Assembly (NCBI RefSeq): GCF_018130765.1
Contig: NZ_JAFCJZ010000001.1
Span: 248,001 to 312,000 of the forward strand
Origin: Bradyrhizobium iriomotense
Lineage (GTDB): Bacteria > Pseudomonadota > Alphaproteobacteria > Rhizobiales > Xanthobacteraceae
Reading direction: 5' to 3'
DNA length: 64,000 nucleotides
Position numbers and translations under genes: made by a program
Notes under the pieces: model-generated
Seen by the model: the letters and a program-made list of their open reading frames with translations, nothing else
What the model was told of the DNA's origin: nothing
Database searches by the model: none
Part shown: positions 59,897-64,000 of the stretch, piece after piece
Numbering within the stretch: position 1 is the first letter of the stretch
Layout of the letters: each line of letters starts with the position of its first letter

Positions 59897-59943
59897 ATAT
59901 TGAAGCAAACGTCCGAACAGCCGCCAGACCTGGCGGCTTTTTT
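59828..59943 (+). promoter_or_regulatory. Ribosome-mediated transcription attenuator of the DAHP synthase gene
   Basis: Segment 1, GCCACCAG (59828-59835), can pair with segment 2, CTGGCGGC (59867-59874), with one mismatch. Segment 2 pairs perfectly with segment 3, GCCGCCAG (59920-59927). Segment 3 pairs with segment 4, CTGGCGGC (59930-59937), which is followed by six T residues. A ribosome stalled on the aromatic codons covers segment 1, leaving 2 free to pair 3 and prevent termination. A ribosome reaching the stop codon covers 2 and lets 3:4 terminate. Confidence 0.85.
59920..59943 (+). terminator. Attenuator terminator
   Basis: GCCGCCA-GACC-TGGCGGC followed by TTTTTT, 36 bp before the DAHP synthase start. 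Confidence 0.9.
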
Positions 59944-59978
59944 ATTGGCCGGCAGGTTCAAACAAACAGGAGCCCGCC

Positions 59979-61064
59979 GTGCTGAGCACGACTGACGATC
60001 TTCGTATCCGCGAACTGAAAGAGCTGAGCACGCCGGAAGAGGTGATGCGGGAAGTCCCGCGCACGCTCACGGCGACCCGTGTGGTCATGGCCGCGCGCAA
60101 CGCCATCCATGCCATCCTCACCGGCCAGGACGACCGCCTGCTGGTCGTGGTCGGGCCCTGCTCGGTGCACGATCCCAAGGCCGCGCTCGAGTATGCCGAC
60201 CAGCTGGCCAAGTTGCGCGAGGACCTCGCCGACCAGCTCGAGATCGTGATGCGGGTCTATTTCGAGAAGCCGCGCACCACCGTCGGCTGGAAGGGCCTGA
60301 TCAACGACCCCGATCTCGACGGCAGCTTCGACATCAACAAGGGCCTGCGGCTGGCGCGCAATGTGCTGTCGGCGGTGAACAATCTCGGCCTTCCGGCCGG
60401 CACCGAATTCCTGGATATGACGACGCCGCAATACATCGCCGACCTCGTGTCCTGGGCCGCGATCGGCGCGCGCACGACCGAAAGCCAGATCCATCGCGAG
60501 TTGGCGTCGGGCCTGTCCTGCCCGGTCGGCTTCAAGAACGGCACCGACGGCAATGTGCGGATCGCGGCGGACGCGGTGAAGTCGGCCTCGCATCCGCATC
60601 ATTTCATGGCGGTCACAAAACTCGGCCGCTCGGCGATCGCCTCGACCGCCGGCAACGAAGACTGCCACATCATCCTGCGCGGCGGCAGCAAGCCCAATTA
60701 CGATGCGGCAAGCGTCGCGGCGGCCTGCAACGAGCTCGCGAAGTCCAGTGTCGCGCCGCTGGTGATGGTGGACGCGAGCCACGCCAATTCGAGCAAGAAG
60801 CCCGAGAACCAGCCGCTGGTGATGGCCGACATCGCCGGCCAGATCTCCGGCGGCGAGAACCGCATCATGGGCGTGATGATCGAGAGCAATCTTGTCGCCG
60901 GCCGCCAGGACGTCGTGCCGGGCAAGCCGCTCGTCTACGGCCAGAGCATCACCGATGGCTGCATCGACTGGGCGACCACGGCAACCGTGCTGGAACAGCT
61001 CGCCGACGCGGTCGAAATCCGGCGTAACGCGCAGCGCGCGGGACTGCACGAGCGATCGGCCTGA
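59979..61064 (+). CDS. aroG: 3-deoxy-7-phosphoheptulonate synthase (class I DAHP synthase)
   Basis: 361 residues of the AroF/G/H type: VVVGPCSVHDPKAALEYADQ, FEKPRTTVGWKGLINDPDLD, GLPAGTEFLDMTTPQYIADL, the phosphate site GARTTESQIHRELASGLSCP and metal-site residues near VDASHANSSKKPENQ. It condenses phosphoenolpyruvate and erythrose 4-phosphate to start the shikimate pathway. The leader region shows attenuation control; whether the enzyme is also feedback-inhibited cannot be told. Preceded by AACAGGAG. Confidence 0.95.
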   Translation: MLSTTDDLRIRELKELSTPEEVMREVPRTLTATRVVMAARNAIHAILTGQDDRLLVVVGPCSVHDPKAALEYADQLAKLREDLADQLEIVMRVYFEKPRTTVGWKGLINDPDLDGSFDINKGLRLARNVLSAVNNLGLPAGTEFLDMTTPQYIADLVSWAAIGARTTESQIHRELASGLSCPVGFKNGTDGNVRIAADAVKSASHPHHFMAVTKLGRSAIASTAGNEDCHIILRGGSKPNYDAASVAAACNELAKSSVAPLVMVDASHANSSKKPENQPLVMADIAGQISGGENRIMGVMIESNLVAGRQDVVPGKPLVYGQSITDGCIDWATTATVLEQLADAVEIRRNAQRAGLHERSA

Positions 61065-61122
61065 GGAGAGGCCAATGCGGGCGGGGCGATGCTGTTCGCG
61101 CCCTGCCCGCTATTATCTTTTG

Positions 61123-61169
61123 AGCATGATCTTTCCGGAAAACCGCTTCACACTTTTCCGGATCATGCT
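61123..61169. repeat. Palindromic repeat (AGCATGATC family)
   Basis: AGCATGATC...TTTCCGGAAAA...TTTTCCGGATCATGCT: 47 bp with nested inverted arms. This pattern is dispersed in many rhizobial genomes. It lies between the convergent DAHP synthase and small exported protein genes and could act as a 3'-end hairpin. Confidence 0.8.
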
Positions 61170-61173
61170 GCGA

Positions 61174-61428
61174 TCAGCAGCCGCGGCAGATGCTCTTGAT
61201 CTTCTTGTCGAGCAGAGCGTCTTCCTTGTTCACGGGATTGTTCGGATCGCTCAGGTTCTTCTCGCTCGGCACATCGCTGGCGCGCGGCTGGCGATGACCA
61301 ACAGGGGCCGGCAGCACCGATCCGGAGGACGCGCCGCTTGATGTCGATCCCTTGGAGCCGCCGGTCTGTGCAACCGCCGCGCCGCCAAGCAAGACCACGA
61401 GCGATGCTGCCAGCATGATCTTCTTCAT
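61174..61428 (-). CDS. Small exported protein
   Basis: 84 residues from ATG 61428 after GGAGGATAAGG. A signal peptide (KKIMLAASLVVLLGGAAVAQ) is followed by a Gly/Ser-rich linker and a conserved-looking end with two cysteines (NNPVNKEDALLDKKIKSICR, then GC). Probably periplasmic. Unknown function. Confidence 0.75.
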   Translation of the reverse strand: MKKIMLAASLVVLLGGAAVAQTGGSKGSTSSGASSGSVLPAPVGHRQPRASDVPSEKNLSDPNNPVNKEDALLDKKIKSICRGC

Positions 61429-61471
61429 GTCCTTATCCTCCGTTCTCAACGGGCGCTCCCACCATCACCGC

Positions 61472-62566
61472 TCAGGTCTCGGGCGGATAGAGATGAACCT
61501 CGCCGCAATAATCGACGATACGATAACGTGTTTCGGCTTCCGCATCACGTGCGTCGGGTGCGGTATTTTGTGCCGCCAACACGTAATTCGGCCCGACCGG
61601 CGACTTGCCGGCGCCGCCGGGAATATCGATGACATAGTCAGGCTGACACAGTCCTGACACCCGTCCGCGCAGCTGCCGAATCAACTCCTGTCCTTCAGCC
61701 AGCGTCGTTCGCAGATGCGCCGTGCCCGGCGCGAGATCGCCGTGATGCAGATAATAGGGCTTGATCCGGCATTCGACGAAAGCTCGCATCAAATCCGACA
61801 AAGCGGCCAAATTGTCGTTGACGCCGCGCAAAAGCACGGACTGGCTGACCATGGGAATGCCGGCATCAACGAGCCGCGCGCAGGCGGCACGGGCACCTTC
61901 CGTGAGTTCGCGCGCATGATTGGCATGCAGCGCAACCCAGGTCGTCGCGCCCGGAACCTTCAGCGCCGCGACCATCTCGTCGCTGATCCGCGCCGGGTCG
62001 GCCACGGGCACGCGGGTGTGAAGGCGGATGATCTTGACGTGATCGATCGCAGCGAGATCGGCCATGATCTCGCTCATGCGACGCGGCGACAGCATCAGCG
62101 GATCGCCGCCGGTCAGGATCACCTCCCAGATTTCGTCATGCGAGCGAATGTAGTTGATCGCAGCCCGATAGGCGCTATCGGAGAGCGCGTTCTCCTTGCC
62201 GGGCCCAACCATCTCGCGGCGGAAGCAGAACCGGCAATAAACCGCGCAGACGTGAACCAGCTTGAACAGCACGCGATCGGGATAGCGATGGACGATGCCG
62301 GGAACCGGCGAATGCGGATGATCGCCGATCGGATCGGCGTTCTCGCCCGGCTGCATCTCCAGTTCCGCGGCCGTCGGAACGAATTGCCGCGCGATGGGAT
62401 CGTCGGGATCGGAGATGTCGATCAGTTCGACCAGCGCCGGCGTGATCGCGACCGCATAGCGCGCGGCGACGCGCTCGAGCGCGGGCAGCGCCGTGGCGGG
62501 AGCAAGCTGCTCGGCCACGAGCTCGGCGGGCTCGCGCAGGGTGCGTGCAAGATTGGTCTTCGTCAT
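61472..62566 (-). CDS. epmB: EF-P (R)-beta-lysylation radical SAM aminomutase (EpmB)
   Basis: 364 residues of the lysine 2,3-aminomutase family. CxxxCxxC cysteines at 107, 111 and 114 (HVCAVYCRFCFRREMVG) bind the 4Fe-4S/SAM cluster. WEVILTGGDPLMLSPRR is the SAM-binding GGD segment. The PLP lysine would lie in the C-terminal part (GGAGKSPVGPNYV). It makes (R)-beta-lysine for EF-P. Its start overlaps the EpmA stop by 4 bases (ATGA), and efp is divergent from epmA, so the whole modification set is together. Confidence 0.93.
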   Translation of the reverse strand: MTKTNLARTLREPAELVAEQLAPATALPALERVAARYAVAITPALVELIDISDPDDPIARQFVPTAAELEMQPGENADPIGDHPHSPVPGIVHRYPDRVLFKLVHVCAVYCRFCFRREMVGPGKENALSDSAYRAAINYIRSHDEIWEVILTGGDPLMLSPRRMSEIMADLAAIDHVKIIRLHTRVPVADPARISDEMVAALKVPGATTWVALHANHARELTEGARAACARLVDAGIPMVSQSVLLRGVNDNLAALSDLMRAFVECRIKPYYLHHGDLAPGTAHLRTTLAEGQELIRQLRGRVSGLCQPDYVIDIPGGAGKSPVGPNYVLAAQNTAPDARDAEAETRYRIVDYCGEVHLYPPET

Positions 62567-63627
62567 GTCTCGCTTAACGTTTTTTCTGCAGGCGGCGTCC
62601 ACACCACCTGATCAATCCGTGTTGCGCCGCTCGCCAGCATCACCAGCCGGTCGAAGCCGAGCGCGACGCCGCTGGCTTCCGGCATTGCGGCGACAGCTGC
62701 CAGAAAATCCTCATCCAGCGGATAGGCCTCGCCATAGCGGTGCTGCTTCTCGGCCATCGATTCCGTGAAGCGGCGGCGCTGCTCCTCGGCGTCGGTCAGT
62801 TCGCCAAAACCGTTGGCGAGCTCGACGCCGCAGGCATAGACCTCGAACCGCTCGGCGACCCGGGGGTCGTCTGCCTTCACCCGCGCCAGCGCCGCCTCTG
62901 GAGATGGGTATTCGAACAGGATGGTCAAACGTCCCTGCCCCAGATGCGGCTCGACATGCTCGACCAGGACCTTGCTGAAGATGTCCGACCAGGTGTCGTC
63001 CTCGGCGACGCGAACCTTGCCGGCGGCCATTCGGGCGAGCGCGGCACGGTTACCCTCGCCGCCCGAGATTGTCGACAGCAGATCGATGCCTGCGAACCGC
63101 TCGAAGGCAGCCGCGACCGTGAGAAGCTCCGGCTCGGCGAAGGGGTCGGCGGTGCGGCCGCGGAAGGAGAACGTCCCGATTCCGGTCGCCTGCGCCGCGC
63201 GGACGATGACGGCGACGGTGTCGGCCATGATGGCGTCATAGGGGGCGCTGGCCCGGTACCATTCCAGCATGGTGAATTCGGGCAGGTGCAGGTCGCCGCG
63301 CTCGCGATCGCGGAACACCCGGGCGAACTCGAAGATTCGGGTCTCCCCGGCCGCCAGCAGCTTCTTGCAGGCGAATTCGGGCGAGGTCCGCAAGTAGCGG
63401 CTGGCCCGGCTGCCGTCCGGCCGCATGATCTCGGTCCGGGGGGCGTGCAGATGGGTCTCATTGCCCGGGGAGACCTGGAGGATGGAGGTTTCGACCTCGA
63501 TAAACCCCTGTTCGGCGAAAAAGCCCCGTAAAGCTCCAGTCACGGCGCCCCTGGCCTGGAGGAACGGCCGCCGGTCGAGGTGCCTGCCGGGCGACCAGAA
63601 CGGCGAGATCGGCTTGTCCCCAGCCAT
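62563..63627 (-). CDS. epmA: EF-P lysine ligase (EpmA/GenX)
   Basis: 354 residues, resembling a class II lysyl-tRNA synthetase catalytic core without the anticodon domain. Motifs: VETSILQVSPGNETHLHAPR, LRTSPEFACKKLLAAGETRI, FEFARVFRDRERGDLHLPEF (motif 2), and ALGFDRLVMLASG (motif 3). It attaches beta-lysine to a conserved lysine of EF-P. Start ATG 63627 follows GGTCGG and gives the family length. Confidence 0.93.
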   Translation of the reverse strand: MAGDKPISPFWSPGRHLDRRPFLQARGAVTGALRGFFAEQGFIEVETSILQVSPGNETHLHAPRTEIMRPDGSRASRYLRTSPEFACKKLLAAGETRIFEFARVFRDRERGDLHLPEFTMLEWYRASAPYDAIMADTVAVIVRAAQATGIGTFSFRGRTADPFAEPELLTVAAAFERFAGIDLLSTISGGEGNRAALARMAAGKVRVAEDDTWSDIFSKVLVEHVEPHLGQGRLTILFEYPSPEAALARVKADDPRVAERFEVYACGVELANGFGELTDAEEQRRRFTESMAEKQHRYGEAYPLDEDFLAAVAAMPEASGVALGFDRLVMLASGATRIDQVVWTPPAEKTLSET

Positions 63628-63789
63628 TAACCGACCGCTCCGCAGTCCAGCAAAAAGCTGGCATCCAGCGGCAAAATCAGTATGTTGCGGCCCGAAACGG
63701 GCGCCGAGGTCCGATTTGAGGCCCCAAGTCCCCCATCGATTTGACCACGTCCTGGCCGCAGCCGGGCCAAGCAAGCAGGAAATACAGCT

Positions 63790-64000
63790 TTGAGAGTCAT
63801 CGCCAGTTCTATTCGCAAGGGCAACGTGATCGAGCAAGACGGCAAGCTTTATGTCGTCGTGAGCGCCGAGAACATCCATCCCGGCAAGGGCACCCCGGTC
63901 AGCCAGATCGAAATGCGCCGAATCTCGGACGGGGTAAAGATCTCCGAGCGCTACAAGACCACCGACCAGGTCGAAAAGGCCACGATCGAAGAGCGCAACT
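63790..64000 (+). CDS. efp: Elongation factor P (N-terminal part, cut by window end)
   Basis: The first 70 codons of EF-P from TTG 63790, with AGGAAA upstream. The KOW-like N-domain reads [35 protein letters not shown], with the modifiable lysine at residue 33 in PGKGTP. EF-P relieves ribosome stalling at proline runs. The genes for its modifying enzymes lie divergently next door. The C-terminal two thirds lie outside the window. Confidence 0.93.
   Translation, partial: MRVIASSIRKGNVIEQDGKLYVVVSAENIHPGKGTPVSQIEMRRISDGVKISERYKTTDQVEKATIEERN

Overview
The window is GC-rich chromosomal DNA from an alphaproteobacterium, most likely Bradyrhizobium or a close relative in the same family. This rests on gene families seen by eye (DUF6481, MXKDX-repeat and DUF3551 proteins, a LAB_N membrane protein, an NDUFS4-like complex I subunit, EpmA/EpmB beside efp, an exact CtrA half-site pair) and on the palindromic intergenic repeats typical of that group. 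No database search was run. There is no rRNA, CRISPR array, integrase or complete insertion sequence. Three tRNA genes are present: Arg-TCT, Pro-TGG and Glu-TTC.

Layout. 1-11.5 kb (minus strand): a frameshifted RidA-family gene at the edge, then a tightly packed envelope operon of LAB_N protein, family 2 glycosyltransferase, PAP2 phosphatase and GT39 (ArnT-like) transferase, preceded by penicillin-binding protein 1C and a large alpha-2-macroglobulin. 11.9-15.8 kb: tRNA-Arg and small exported or membrane proteins. 16-24 kb: two TRAP transporter sets. The second has a divergent GntR/FCD repressor gene, a clear operator palindrome and a DapA-like lyase/aldolase. 24-31 kb: a leucine/isovalerate catabolic operon (isovaleryl-CoA dehydrogenase, both methylcrotonyl-CoA carboxylase subunits, HMG-CoA lyase) with a divergent AraC-type regulator. 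31-46 kb: housekeeping and small genes (Lrp regulator, complex I subunit, OpgC, outer membrane protein, DUF192, double cold-shock protein, sirtuin, HU, AraC regulator with a type B carboxylesterase), separated by gene-poor stretches with hairpins and orphan terminators. 46-52 kb: an accessory-looking stretch with three coupled small membrane proteins, an AlbA_2/Schlafen-type protein, a MltR-like protein, a two-helix membrane protein and two REPIN-like elements, each followed by the tail of a broken cupin gene. 52-64 kb: core-type genes (glyoxalase, glutathione transferase, PilZ proteins, desaturase, PrsW, HdeD, DAHP synthase, EpmB, EpmA and the start of EF-P).

The strongest new regulatory observation is upstream of DAHP synthase. 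A short leader peptide whose codons include Tyr-Phe-Trp-Tyr-Phe-Ser-Tyr is followed by an intrinsic terminator. Four complementary segments fit classical ribosome-mediated attenuation responding to all three aromatic amino acids. Other points worth a look are an exact CtrA-type site before the desaturase, two 140-bp palindromic repeats that both sit between convergent genes, an orphan three-hairpin sRNA candidate near 40.3 kb, several proteins under 60 residues with good ribosome binding sites, and a probable 7-bp slippage frameshift in the RidA gene.
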